From Firm-04 sp045628085 (GTDB lineage Bacteria; Bacillota; Clostridia; Oscillospirales; Ruminococcaceae): a stretch of 19,416 bases of DNA. The stretch spans positions 1-19,416 of the forward strand of contig JAZQOZ010000211.1 in NCBI GenBank assembly GCA_045628085.1, written 5' to 3'. A program made the translations under genes and the position numbers. The notes under the pieces are model-generated. The model saw nothing but the letters and a program-made list of their open reading frames with translations, ran no database searches and was not told the DNA's origin. Of the stretch, positions 1 to 6,546 are shown in pieces (within the stretch, counting starts at the first letter, position 1; each line of letters begins with the position of its first letter).

Positions 1-34
1 CACATAGTTTTTCATTATTCTTCATGTGTTTCAA

Positions 35-57
35 AATTTCACCCACTGGGTGAAATT
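35..57. terminator. Perfect 11-bp palindrome, possible terminator or operator
   Basis: Positions 35-45 pair perfectly with 47-57 around a single central base (AATTTCACCCA / TGGGTGAAATT). It lies about 50 bases past the stop of the minus-strand Spo0A-like gene, so a terminator is possible. The T-run on that strand is weak (TTTTG), and the minimal loop suits a protein-binding palindrome as well. Confidence 0.4.
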
Positions 58-104
58 GAATATAGCAATTAAACACGGGATTTTTCGCAAAACGTCAATG
101 CTTT

Positions 105-602
105 TCATTCATCTATTGATTTGAGTTCTGCGGAATCAGGTACTTTTTTGTGCAGTAATTTTGTATGCTTATTTGCTGGTAGTGCATATGTAATTGTTTC
201 AACAGCAAGTGAAAGAACTTCTGAAATATACGGCTTATTGACTTTATAATAAAATATCGCCTGAATTCGTTCGGGATCGTTTTCATAAGCCGATGTAATT
301 GCATTTCTTATATTACGTTCAACATTTTTTACATCTGATCCATAGTAATTAGCAATCATAGGGTAAAGCTCTTTTGTCATGGATTTCAGAAGATGAGGTG
401 ATTCCAGTGATAACATGATTGCTTTGACAAGAAAAGAATAACCCATAAGATTGGATCGTATTCCAAGTTTCTGGACAAATTTGATAGCCTCTATTTCAAG
501 TTCGTTTTTGCTAAGCTCAATTTCTTTGAAAATGTATGTTGCTGACAACTGAGTGTTGATGTTTTCTTTTTTTTCTTCAATGATATTGTGCAATAATTGC
601 AT
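105..602 (-). CDS. Stand-alone Spo0A C-terminal-like DNA-binding protein (165 aa)
   Basis: The product looks like the DNA-binding effector domain of the sporulation regulator Spo0A without its phosphoreceiver domain. Residues about 45-110 carry the family pattern: a LGIRSNLMGYSFLVKAI block, then a TKELYPMIA block, then VERNIRNAI, matching the Spo0A_C helix-turn-helix with its usual 'G-Y-x-x-L', 'TKxLYPxIA' and 'VERxIRxAI' motifs. The first 40 residues are charged and do not look like a receiver domain. The start ATG (600-602) follows an AGGAGAT ribosome binding site. Full Spo0A is about 260 aa, so this is a short paralogue that cannot be controlled by the Spo0F/Spo0B phosphorelay in the usual way. 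A DNA-binding regulatory role is inferred; its target is unknown. It may belong to the neighbouring mobile DNA. Confidence 0.75.
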   Translation of the reverse strand: MQLLHNIIEEKKENINTQLSATYIFKEIELSKNELEIEAIKFVQKLGIRSNLMGYSFLVKAIMLSLESPHLLKSMTKELYPMIANYYGSDVKNVERNIRNAITSAYENDPERIQAIFYYKVNKPYISEVLSLAVETITYALPANKHTKLLHKKVPDSAELKSIDE

Positions 603-727
603 TTTTCTGATCTCCTATTCGTTTTAATGATATTAAAGAAGCAGTTTGCAATACAATGCCAATGCTTAGAATCATGAAATGGTTAACAGCATTATTTGAC
701 AAAAGATCGTTTTTCTGATATAATAAA

Positions 728-901
728 GGCAACACCGCACAAAGCATATCTAATGACTCTGTACGTTGTAAACTTGCATATTTTTTTCGTCTGATCACAC
801 GGGAATCTCTTGCCATACGACAGTATGCCCAGTATATTTCTATGCAATCTGACAAAAAATCTGCCTACGTTTCTGCCGCACAATCTTTGTGCGGTGTTAC
901 C
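728..901. mobile_element. MITE-like element with 17-bp terminal inverted repeats
   Basis: The ends GGCAACACCGCACAAAG (728-744) and its complement at 885-901 match at 16 of 17 positions and bound a 174-bp segment with no convincing gene. Just inside the right end is a second hairpin (876-883 with 887-894). About 65 bases of the right end recur at 1798-1866, so this is a repeated family and not a chance palindrome. No clear target duplication is visible at the flanks. Short open frames crossing it use the inverted repeats as codons and look fortuitous. It lies upstream of the Spo0A-like gene, about 125 bases from its start codon. Confidence 0.65.
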
Positions 902-1071
902 TGAAATTTCAGACATAAAAACTCAATAATAATAGAATTGGTATTGTATGCTGACCTACTAGCAATATTATCATTATATCATAACGATTGAATTCAGCCA
1001 AGCTGTTTTCAGTATATCTTTTGTCTATTTTGTTGAACCCCAAAATATACCGAAAAGGAGAAAAATTAAAC

Positions 1072-1593
1072 ATGGAAGTAGAAAAGCTGAAAAAATCTAC
1101 TATTGAAAGGCTAAAAAAAATAAAATCAGAAAATGAATTATCTATTTCAAAAATAATGGATCTTCTCGAAGAAAAAGGAAAATATGTTTCGGAAGCAACG
1201 ATAAAACGAATTTTTTCTGAAGGCTCTGAGAATATCAATTTCAGATATCAGGATTCTATCGCTCCTCTAGCCGATGTATTACTTGACCTCTATGGAGATA
1301 AAAGTGGAATTGAAGATGTAATGGCTTTGAAACAAATCATTCACGATAAGAATCAGACAATAGAATTTATGATGATAAAATTTGAGGAGCAGAAAGCGGA
1401 CTATGAAAAAAACTCTATACATCTTAAGAGGCAAATAGAAAGGCTTTACGAAAAGCTTGACCAGCGTGAAAGAGCGATTGAACGTAAAGATATAATATTG
1501 GAAAAACTTCTTAATGCATTTGTTTTGATGGAAAAAGAAAAATTGGAAGTGTCAAGTAATGTGCAGTTAAAGAATGACTACAATCTTGAATAG
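1072..1593 (+). CDS. Small HTH-like protein with coiled-coil tail (173 aa)
   Basis: The start is placed at ATG 1072 because AAGGAG at 1055-1060 precedes it; an upstream in-frame ATG at 988 lacks such a site. The N-terminal 70 residues are helical, with a segment (SISKIMDLLEEKGKYVSEATIKRIFSEG, read in two parts) laid out like a Cro/C1-type helix-turn-helix. From about residue 95 to 160 the sequence is heptad-rich and highly charged (QTIEFMMIKFEEQKADYEK onward), a likely dimerising coiled coil. Proteins of this layout are common as uncharacterised regulators in Clostridia mobile DNA. DNA binding is inferred. It stands alone between mobile elements, and no partner gene is seen. Confidence 0.65.
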   Translation: MEVEKLKKSTIERLKKIKSENELSISKIMDLLEEKGKYVSEATIKRIFSEGSENINFRYQDSIAPLADVLLDLYGDKSGIEDVMALKQIIHDKNQTIEFMMIKFEEQKADYEKNSIHLKRQIERLYEKLDQRERAIERKDIILEKLLNAFVLMEKEKLEVSSNVQLKNDYNLE

Positions 1594-1797
1594 TAAGGTT
1601 TCAGGTAGCGTAATGAGCCGAGCATTTTAAGCTATGGTGATGGCGCAGGAAGATGAGTTATTATGAGATTGTTCAGTATCAGAACTGCAACCTTGCGTGA
1701 AAATCAATCTTCCGTTGTCTTCCGTTGTCTGTCTTTTCTGTATTTGCAATATATTTCAGCGATGCAAGCTAATCAACTGAGACTGAAAGTATCTTAG
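1594..1797. other. Intergenic, no gene seen
   Basis: No supported gene. It contains a perfect tandem pair of the 10-mer CTTCCGTTGT (about 1709-1728). It runs up to the edge of the interrupted MITE copy. Confidence 0.4.
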
Positions 1798-1866
1798 GGC
1801 AATATCGCACAAGGATTGTGCGTCAGAAACGCAGTTAGATTTTTCGTCAGATTGTATAGAAATCTT
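1798..1866. mobile_element. Half copy of the 728-901 MITE, cut by an ISL3 element
   Basis: This stretch starts GGCAATATCGCACAAGG and aligns over about 68 bases, with about 11 differences, to the reverse complement of the right end of the element at 728-901. The inner hairpin (GCACAA...TTGTGC) is shared. Similarity stops at about 1866, two bases before an ISL3-type end (GGCTCTTC at 1868). This suggests that an ISL3 element inserted inside an older MITE copy. Confidence 0.6.
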
Positions 1867-1867
1867 T

Positions 1868-1902
1868 GGCTCTTCAGGCATGATGGCGGGTAGAAATCAG
1901 CC
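1868..1902 (+). mobile_element. ISL3-type terminal end
   Basis: The sequence begins GGCTCTTCAGGCATGATGGC, fitting the GGxTCTT start typical of ISL3-family terminal repeats. It lies 53 bases past the stop codon of the ISL3 transposase remnant, as expected for the transposase-distal end. No partner end was found upstream of the transposase (2750-2900), so the other end appears lost. Confidence 0.5.
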
Positions 1903-1920
1903 AAAAAGCCCGTAAATACG

Positions 1921-2749
1921 TCACAATCCCAGAATAGGTTTTCGGTTGGGAAGATGAATGCGTAAATCTGAGCAAACCAGGTAGACCATATCGATCAGAT
2001 TCTGGGTATTGCGAAAGCCGTATGCTTTGCGGATGACAAGCTTGATCTTGTTGTTGGTAGCTTCAATTCTGGCATTGCTCATCCCAAGGCGTATGGCATT
2101 CAATATATGATCCTTGTGCCGTTTGATCTTCTTGTAAAGTTCATACACAGCAGGGATACGGCTGTGCGATGCACGCCACAGCCAGTGTTTCAATTCGACC
2201 TCTGCTTCGTCCGGATTTTTCAGTTTCAGAAGAAGCCGTAATGATTCTTTGAGGCAGTAGGAACGATACAAGCGTTTATCGGTTTTGGAGATCATTTCAA
2301 CTCTGATCTTCTGCTTTTCAGTCAGATGTTCAGGGGCTTTACCAAGTGCATAGGATGAGTTTTTGATCTTGTCAGCTTTATCAGCTGCCTGACGTATTTC
2401 TTGCGTGGCGGGATCATCTTCTTTCGGTCTGCCAGGAGTGCGAGGGGTTGCTTTTTTAAGCTCCTTCACCTGCGCATAGGCATCATGCCAAGACTCACGT
2501 CTGACTTCATCAAGCGTATCCATAGCCCACTGCACAACATGGAACTGATCAACGCAACGAACATAGTCAGGAGTAAACTCATTGACGCAGCCTGTGACAG
2601 TAAGGGCATTCGTTCTCGTGCCGCTTGCTCGGACGTGCCTGAATGCGTATGTGGTTGACGCTATCGGTATCCGTGTAGAACTCGCAGCCTGTGATGACTG
2701 TATTCTTGAAGTTGAGTAGTTTCTTGCAGAGAGACTTGGCAGATTCCAT
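1921..2749 (-). pseudogene. ISL3-family transposase with internal deletion and frameshift
   Basis: Two parts of one ISL3 (DDE) transposase remain. The N-terminal part starts at ATG 2747-2749 behind a GGAGGTG site and ends at TGA 2579-2581. It carries the zinc-finger half NECPYCH. The C-terminal part reads in another frame from about 2586 (EFTPDYVRCVDQFHVVQWA, then MDTLDEVRRESW) to the stop at 1921. It holds the family's closing motif ARIEATNNKIKLVIRKAYGF with the catalytic Glu region. Complete ISL3 transposases are roughly 400-430 aa; here about 150 residues between the zinc finger and the DQFHVV motif are missing, including the first catalytic Asp, and the frame is shifted at the join. It should be inactive. 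Confidence 0.85.
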
Positions 2750-2796
2750 ATTCAGAAGCACCTCCGGTGCGGTAAATGCAGAGTGTGTACTCTAAC

Positions 2797-2825
2797 ATTT
2801 TACAGCATCCGGAAAGTTCCTGCAA
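2797..2825 (-). promoter_or_regulatory. Promoter of the ISL3 transposase
   Basis: On the minus strand TTGCAG (2820-2825) and TAAAAT (2797-2802) are separated by 17 bases and precede the transposase start by about 45 bases. Confidence 0.55.
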
Positions 2826-2826
2826 G

Positions 2827-2965
2827 GCGACGCCACCCTTGACAGAACCTGAAAGAAATGCTATGAAGTCGTTGCCGACGGTAACGAACTCAAGAACAGA
2901 TCAGCAGGTTCACCGTCGGTCAGCCATTGTAGCATTTCTTTCAGAACCTGTCAAGGGCACGCCGC
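2827..2965. repeat. Long imperfect inverted repeat, arms about 55 bases
   Basis: The left arm (about 2827-2882) and the reverse complement of the right arm (about 2912-2965) align almost along their whole length. Identical blocks are CCCTTGACAG (2837-2846 / 2948-2957), GAAAGAAATGCTA (2851-2863 / 2930-2942) and CCGACGGT (2875-2882 / 2912-2919). The centre is about 29 bases. A short segment in the arms (GAACC versus GGTTC) is itself flipped. It can form a large cruciform or RNA hairpin and looks like a palindromic repeat unit, not a gene. Confidence 0.6.
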
Positions 2966-3116
2966 TGACGCGGTGGCTGGTTTTGCCTCCGGTTCGGAAT
3001 CTAAGAACAGCTCTGACATGAGTGCGACAGGTGAATTTTTACCCACACTTATGCCAGAAGCCTCTGATTTGATTATTTATACGTTGTTTTGTAACAGCGT
3101 TTAAAAAGCATTCTCC

Positions 3117-3227
3117 AAACGGAAAATGCAACCACCTATAAAATCTTGATACAAATAAACGGCAATTAAGGAACGAAACGGCAATCCTGCAAAGAAACGG
3201 TACAACCAAGTGGTTGCATTGTATCAA
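3117..3227 (+). repeat. Phased AAACGG repeats within two crossed inverted repeats
   Basis: AAACGG begins at 3157, 3176 and 3195, exactly 19 bases apart, with a further copy at 3117. The first two share AAACGGCAAT. Around them, TGCAACCAC (3127-3135) is complementary to GTGGTTGCA (3210-3218), and TTGATACAA (3146-3154) is complementary to TTGTATCAA (3219-3227). The order is a, b, a', b', so in RNA the two 9-bp pairings would form a pseudoknot, not nested hairpins. No gene is visible from 2762 to 3648. Iteron-like protein sites or a structured RNA are both possible. Confidence 0.45.
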
Positions 3228-3250
3228 AATTGGAGTCTTTAGCCAGAAAG

Positions 3251-3293
3251 AAAACCGCGTATTTGCTGAAAAATCTCGCAAATACGCGGTTTT
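3251..3293. terminator. Strong bidirectional hairpin, 16-bp perfect stem
   Basis: Bases 3251-3266 (AAAACCGCGTATTTGC) pair perfectly with 3278-3293 across an 11-base loop, followed by a T-run on the plus strand. Its A-rich left flank gives a T-run on the minus strand too. It follows the repeat cluster at 3117-3227 by 24 bases and could end an RNA starting there. Confidence 0.6.
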
Positions 3294-3346
3294 TCGTTTG
3301 GCGAAAATGCAGTTCAAACTGCGCGTGTGACAAATTTTCTGCAAAA

Positions 3347-3404
3347 AATCACACGAAACTGCACCGAAAATCACACGAAAAATCACACGCCGGAGTGCTC
3401 CGGC
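3347..3404. repeat. AATCACACG direct repeats and a small GC hairpin
   Basis: AATCACACG occurs at 3347, 3369 and 3381, again at 3481, and far away at 12628. A GCCGGAG/CTCCGGC hairpin sits at about 3389-3404. No coding capacity is convincing here; the spacing (22 and 12 bases) is too short and uneven for CRISPR. Confidence 0.45.
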
Positions 3405-3480
3405 AACCATTTTGCAAGGGACGAAATATGGCAACTGATATGTTCCCCTTACTGTTTTAAGCCCCGAATCCACCCGAAAA

Positions 3481-3535
3481 AATCACACGAAATCCCTGCG
3501 GTCACTCTGATCGCAGGGATTTTGTATTATAATAG
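3481..3535 (+). repeat. 55-bp hairpin repeat, copy A (island boundary)
   Basis: This segment runs from AATCACACGAAA through a stem-loop (3494-3504 with 3508-3518, 11 bp including one wobble, loop CTC) to TTTTGTATTATAATAG. It recurs in the same orientation at 12628-12682. The stem followed by a T-rich stretch is terminator-like. The two copies bracket the toxin and defence genes. Confidence 0.55.
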
Positions 3536-3583
3536 TTGATAATCCCGTGCATGGAATACCAATCATTTACAGATAACTGTGGC

Positions 3584-3612
3584 TTGACATCTCACCGCAT
3601 TTCGGCTATAAT
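3584..3612 (+). promoter_or_regulatory. Consensus sigma-70 promoter with palindrome, AAA_14 ATPase
   Basis: TTGACA (3584-3589) and TATAAT (3607-3612) are perfect consensus boxes 17 bases apart. A 9-bp inverted repeat (TTTCGGCTA 3600-3608 / TAGCCGAAA 3630-3638) has one arm on the -10 box and the other running into the AAAGGAG ribosome binding site. The centres are 30 bases apart, about three helical turns. This could be an operator; that role is inferred. Confidence 0.75.
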
Positions 3613-3648
3613 TAGTTTGAATCGTATTTTAGCCGAAAGGAGATTCCT

Positions 3649-4872
3649 ATGAACTATATCAAACGCGATCTGGAACAGAAGATCGTATCTCTGTCCAAAG
3701 AATATGCGAGCATCATTATCACCGGGCTGCGGCAGGTCGGAAAAACAACTTTGCTGAAACAACTGATGCCGGAGAACATGGAGTATGTCGTGCTGGACGA
3801 TCTCGAAGAACGCCGTCTTGCGAAGAATGATCCTGCGATGTTCTTCCAGCTGCATTCGCTGCCGATCTTCATTGACGAGGTTCAGTATGCACCGGAGCTG
3901 TTCTCATATATCAAGATCGCGATTGACAACGGCGCAGAACCCGGTTCATTCTGGATGTCCGGTTCGCAGGCGTTCAAGCTGATGAAGCTCGCGCAGGAAT
4001 CGCTTGCCGGTCGGACTGCAATTCTGCATATGCCGTCTGTCTCGCAGCATGAGGCTTACGGTGACGGTGAATCGGAACCGTTCCGTGTTGATCTCGCTGC
4101 ACTCAAATCGCGCAAGAAGACACACGCACCTGCCGACATGAACGAAATATACCGCCGCATCTGGCTCGGCTCAATGCCCGGTCTTGTCAGCGGCAAGTTC
4201 ACCGACCGTGATGTGTTTTACAGCAGCTATATCCAGACCTATATCGAGCGCGATGTCAGCGGCATGATCGAAAATGTCGATCAGCTTCTGTTCGCGGACT
4301 TCATCCGTTCCGCCGCCTGCCGTGTCGGTCAGCTTCTGAATGTTCATGACATTGCATCGGATGTCGGTATTTCGGATGATACTGCGAAGCGCTGGCTCTC
4401 GGTGCTTGAAAAGTCGGATGTGATTTTTTATCTTCGTCCGTATTCCAATAACCTTCTGACGCGGACGATCAAAACGCCGAAGCTGTATTTCTTTGATACC
4501 GGTCTGGTCGCGTATCTGACACGTTACAGCACGCCGGAGATTCTTGCAAACGGCGCGCTGAACGGCGCAATTCTTGAAAACTATGTTGTGTCCGAAATCC
4601 GCAAGACCTATCTGAACAACGCGAAGGAATGTCTGTTCTGGTATTACCGCGACAAGGACGCACGGGAAATTGACATGGTGATCGAGAGCGACGGTGAACT
4701 TCAACCGCTGGAAATTAAGCGTTCCGTCAATCCGTCTGAATCGCTTGTGAAAGCATTTGAGGTTTTGGATAAAGGCAGCGTTCCGCGCGGAACCGGTGCA
4801 GTGATCTGTATGCGACCGGATTTGTCGGCGGTCAGCGCACAGAATTTGATTATTCCGATCTGGATGATTTGA
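3649..4872 (+). CDS. AAA_14 / DUF4143 ATPase (407 aa)
   Basis: An ATP-binding protein of the widespread AAA_14 plus DUF4143 family. Walker A is GLRQVGKTT at residues 26-34 and Walker B is LPIFIDEVQ at 71-79. The middle, around residues 170-260, carries the family's 'YIERDVSGM...FIRSAACRVGQLLN' region, read here in parts. The C-terminal DUF4143 part holds a nuclease-fold-like motif (REIDMVIES, then LQPLEIKRS). Length and the ending LIIPIWMI are normal for the family, so the gene looks intact. AAAGGAG precedes the start, and the promoter at 3584 and terminator at 5128 make it a one-gene unit. These proteins are cytosolic and often found in mobile or defence DNA; their physiological role is not established. 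Confidence 0.9.
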   Translation: MNYIKRDLEQKIVSLSKEYASIIITGLRQVGKTTLLKQLMPENMEYVVLDDLEERRLAKNDPAMFFQLHSLPIFIDEVQYAPELFSYIKIAIDNGAEPGSFWMSGSQAFKLMKLAQESLAGRTAILHMPSVSQHEAYGDGESEPFRVDLAALKSRKKTHAPADMNEIYRRIWLGSMPGLVSGKFTDRDVFYSSYIQTYIERDVSGMIENVDQLLFADFIRSAACRVGQLLNVHDIASDVGISDDTAKRWLSVLEKSDVIFYLRPYSNNLLTRTIKTPKLYFFDTGLVAYLTRYSTPEILANGALNGAILENYVVSEIRKTYLNNAKECLFWYYRDKDAREIDMVIESDGELQPLEIKRSVNPSESLVKAFEVLDKGSVPRGTGAVICMRPDLSAVSAQNLIIPIWMI

Positions 4873-5127
4873 ATTCAGCGGTCTGTGACTATGTGGAATG
4901 GGTTCGGGAATTGCTCGATTGCGGAGCAACAGTTTTTTTCAGGAATGCAAGTTCCTGCACAATATGTGACGCGTTGCAAAACGGTCTGTTTTGATAACCC
5001 GAAACGGGTTGTCGAAACGGATATTGGGTAGCACCCATCTATATAGTCGTGAAAACGCCCTTTTCACAATCCGTTCACACAAAAAATATCGGATTCAAAC
5101 TAAAGAGAGTATCATTTGAGCATAACA
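4873..5127. other. Intergenic, contains repeat copy
   Basis: No gene seen. A small AACCCGAAACGGGTT hairpin lies at about 4996-5010. The repeat at 5040-5080 is described separately. Confidence 0.4.
5040..5080 (+). repeat. 41-bp repeat, inverted partner at 8519-8559
   Basis: The sequence from TATAGTCGTGAAAACG to ACAATCCGTTCACAC matches the reverse complement of 8519-8559 at roughly 32 of 41 positions. The two copies face each other around the HipA-like, unknown and dehydrogenase genes. Confidence 0.5.
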
Positions 5128-5159
5128 AAACGAGCCGTTGTGTACGGCTCGTTTCTTTT
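5128..5159. terminator. Bidirectional terminator between convergent genes
   Basis: Bases 5128-5138 pair with 5144-5154 (11 bp, AACGAGCCGT core) around a 5-base loop, with T-rich tails on both strands. It serves the ATPase gene on the plus strand and the HipA-like gene on the minus strand. Confidence 0.8.
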
Positions 5160-5161
5160 TA

Positions 5162-6367
5162 TCAATAAGTTTGCGCGACATTCTCAGTGAGGTCGTCGCC
5201 GAGGTCATCCGTATTCGTATGTTGCTGAGCAATCTCTTTCAGCATTGCAATCCGCTTGACAACCGCATTCGCAATCGCATTCCGCCGCGCTTCATCAATG
5301 AACTCCGCAGCGCGTTCGTCGGAAAGTATCTCCTGAATCTCATCGTCGATGCCGTCCAGCTTGCTGAAATCAATCCAGTCGAACGAGGTCACAAGCTGAA
5401 TCTGTGCAGCGTGTGTTTTCTTGAACGGCTTGCACGGAATATTCGCGCTGAGAAATCTGTTCGGCAGGCTGTCATATCCGAGCGATGAACCGCTGTCAAA
5501 GATCGGCGCTGAACCGATCCATTCGAGCGTTTCCGGATTCCGCAGCAATCCGAAATTGTTGAAGTGACGGTCTTCATTCGCAATCAGGAAATCAACGACA
5601 AGCATCTCATCCATTGCGCGCGCGATATTCTGAATGCCGAGCTCAGAACAAATATCCATATAATGCTGAAAGACCGAGCTGCTGTTCGGCTTTTTCTTCA
5701 ACTGGTAAACGCGCCATGCCGGGACAAGCTCTGTGTCCGGCGTGACGAAATTCTCGCAGACCGAATACGGATGCTCGTCGCCCCATGTGACGGTGTACGG
5801 GATATGCGCGATGCCGAGCCGCCGCATCACCGCAGACGCGATGACCTCATTGAACGGCTGCTGATAAAACGGTCCGCTGCCGCCTTTTATCAGACAGCGC
5901 TTGCCGTTGATGATGCGCCAGCGCTTTTTCAGATTACCGTCCGAGGTGCTGTCCGGCGAGGTGAAGTCGATATCCGCGCCGCGCTGCTTGCCGAACAGGA
6001 TGTCTCCGATGTCATCCGAGAACGGATTGTCAAAGAAATTGATCTGCTCCCATGTCAGCGCGCTGTCTGTCGGTTTCAGCCAGTAGTGATCGGAAAGACT
6101 CAGACCGTAGCTGCGGGACAAAAGCTGCTGCGGTACCGCAACTCCCAGCGCTTGGAGCGCGTCACGCACACCGGAACGGCTTGCCGGAATGCAGCGGTCA
6201 GCCCACCATTCATTGAACGAGGCGCGGTCAACGCCGCTTTTGCTTGTGCGCACGCCGACCGGCAGATGCTCCGACGCAGATACCGCACCGATCTTCGCGA
6301 TCATGCCGAGCTTGTCAATATCCAGTTTGAGAACCGCAGTCCGTTTGTGCATCAGCAGATATTTCAA
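5162..6367 (-). CDS. HipA-like serine/threonine kinase-fold protein (401 aa)
   Basis: A member of the HipA/CtkA kinase superfamily. A nucleotide-loop-like KGGSGPFYQQPFNE lies at residues 161-174. A catalytic-loop-like NEDRHFNNFG lies at 264-273, where Asp266 and Asn270/271 match the D-x(4)-N pattern of HipA kinases. A metal-binding-loop-like IFDSGSS lies at 289-295 (Asp291). The C-terminal helices fit HipA_C. The start ATG (6365-6367) follows GAGGAGGT. HipA kinases phosphorylate translation targets such as GltX and cause growth arrest when the HTH antitoxin HipB is absent. Here no HipB or HipS gene adjoins it, so activity, target and control are open. It has its own promoter, with a palindrome on the -35 box, divergent from the 390-aa gene. 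Confidence 0.8.
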   Translation of the reverse strand: MKYLLMHKRTAVLKLDIDKLGMIAKIGAVSASEHLPVGVRTSKSGVDRASFNEWWADRCIPASRSGVRDALQALGVAVPQQLLSRSYGLSLSDHYWLKPTDSALTWEQINFFDNPFSDDIGDILFGKQRGADIDFTSPDSTSDGNLKKRWRIINGKRCLIKGGSGPFYQQPFNEVIASAVMRRLGIAHIPYTVTWGDEHPYSVCENFVTPDTELVPAWRVYQLKKKPNSSSVFQHYMDICSELGIQNIARAMDEMLVVDFLIANEDRHFNNFGLLRNPETLEWIGSAPIFDSGSSLGYDSLPNRFLSANIPCKPFKKTHAAQIQLVTSFDWIDFSKLDGIDDEIQEILSDERAAEFIDEARRNAIANAVVKRIAMLKEIAQQHTNTDDLGDDLTENVAQTY

Positions 6368-6396
6368 GTGCGCACCTCCTCTCGCGTGATATGCCT

Positions 6397-6425
6397 ATTA
6401 TACCACATTTGTTGCGAAAACGCAA
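6397..6425 (-). promoter_or_regulatory. Promoter of HipA-like gene
   Basis: On the minus strand TTGCGT (6420-6425) and TATAAT (6397-6402) are 17 bases apart, about 30 bases before the start codon. Confidence 0.7.
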
Positions 6426-6427
6426 CA
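6410..6427. promoter_or_regulatory. Palindromic operator candidate in divergent promoter region
   Basis: TGTTGCG (6410-6416) and CGCAACA (6421-6427) form a perfect 7-bp inverted repeat around AAAA. It covers the -35 box of the HipA-like gene and ends six bases before the -35 of the divergent promoter, so one bound protein could act on both. Its binder is unknown. Confidence 0.55.
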
Positions 6428-6432
6428 CTGTG

Positions 6433-6462
6433 TTGACGCGGTAAGGAATAATATGTTATAAT
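6433..6462 (+). promoter_or_regulatory. Divergent promoter for 390-aa gene and dehydrogenase
   Basis: TTGACG (6433-6438) and TATAAT (6457-6462) with an 18-base spacer, leaving a leader of roughly 75 bases before ATG 6547. Confidence 0.65.
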
Positions 6463-6546
6463 TACACTAAGTACAAGCGCAGTAATTTGTTATGAATACT
6501 GTTTCGTAACAAGCATGAAGCGAATGATTGAAATGAGGTCAATGCA

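Noticed and set aside
577..916. Two short minus-strand frames across the MITE
   Set aside because: Both read through the terminal inverted repeats and have no ribosome binding site; repeated presence in genomes would come from the MITE, not from a gene.
3347..3390. CRISPR array made of AATCACACG repeats
   Set aside because: Units are only 9-12 bases, spacing is 12-22 bases and irregular, and no cas gene is present.
3039..3473. 144-codon minus-strand frame and two short plus-strand frames over the repeat cluster
   Set aside because: Composition is dominated by the hairpin and AATCACACG repeats; no start signals and no domain.
4171..4929. 252-codon open frame antisense to the AAA_14 ATPase gene
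   Set aside because: It mirrors the GC-biased codons of a clearly functional gene, has no ribosome binding site, and its product shows no domain.
5564..6436. 290-codon open frame antisense to the HipA-like gene
   Set aside because: Arg/His/Ala-rich product typical of an antisense shadow; the opposite strand has kinase motifs, a ribosome binding site and a promoter.
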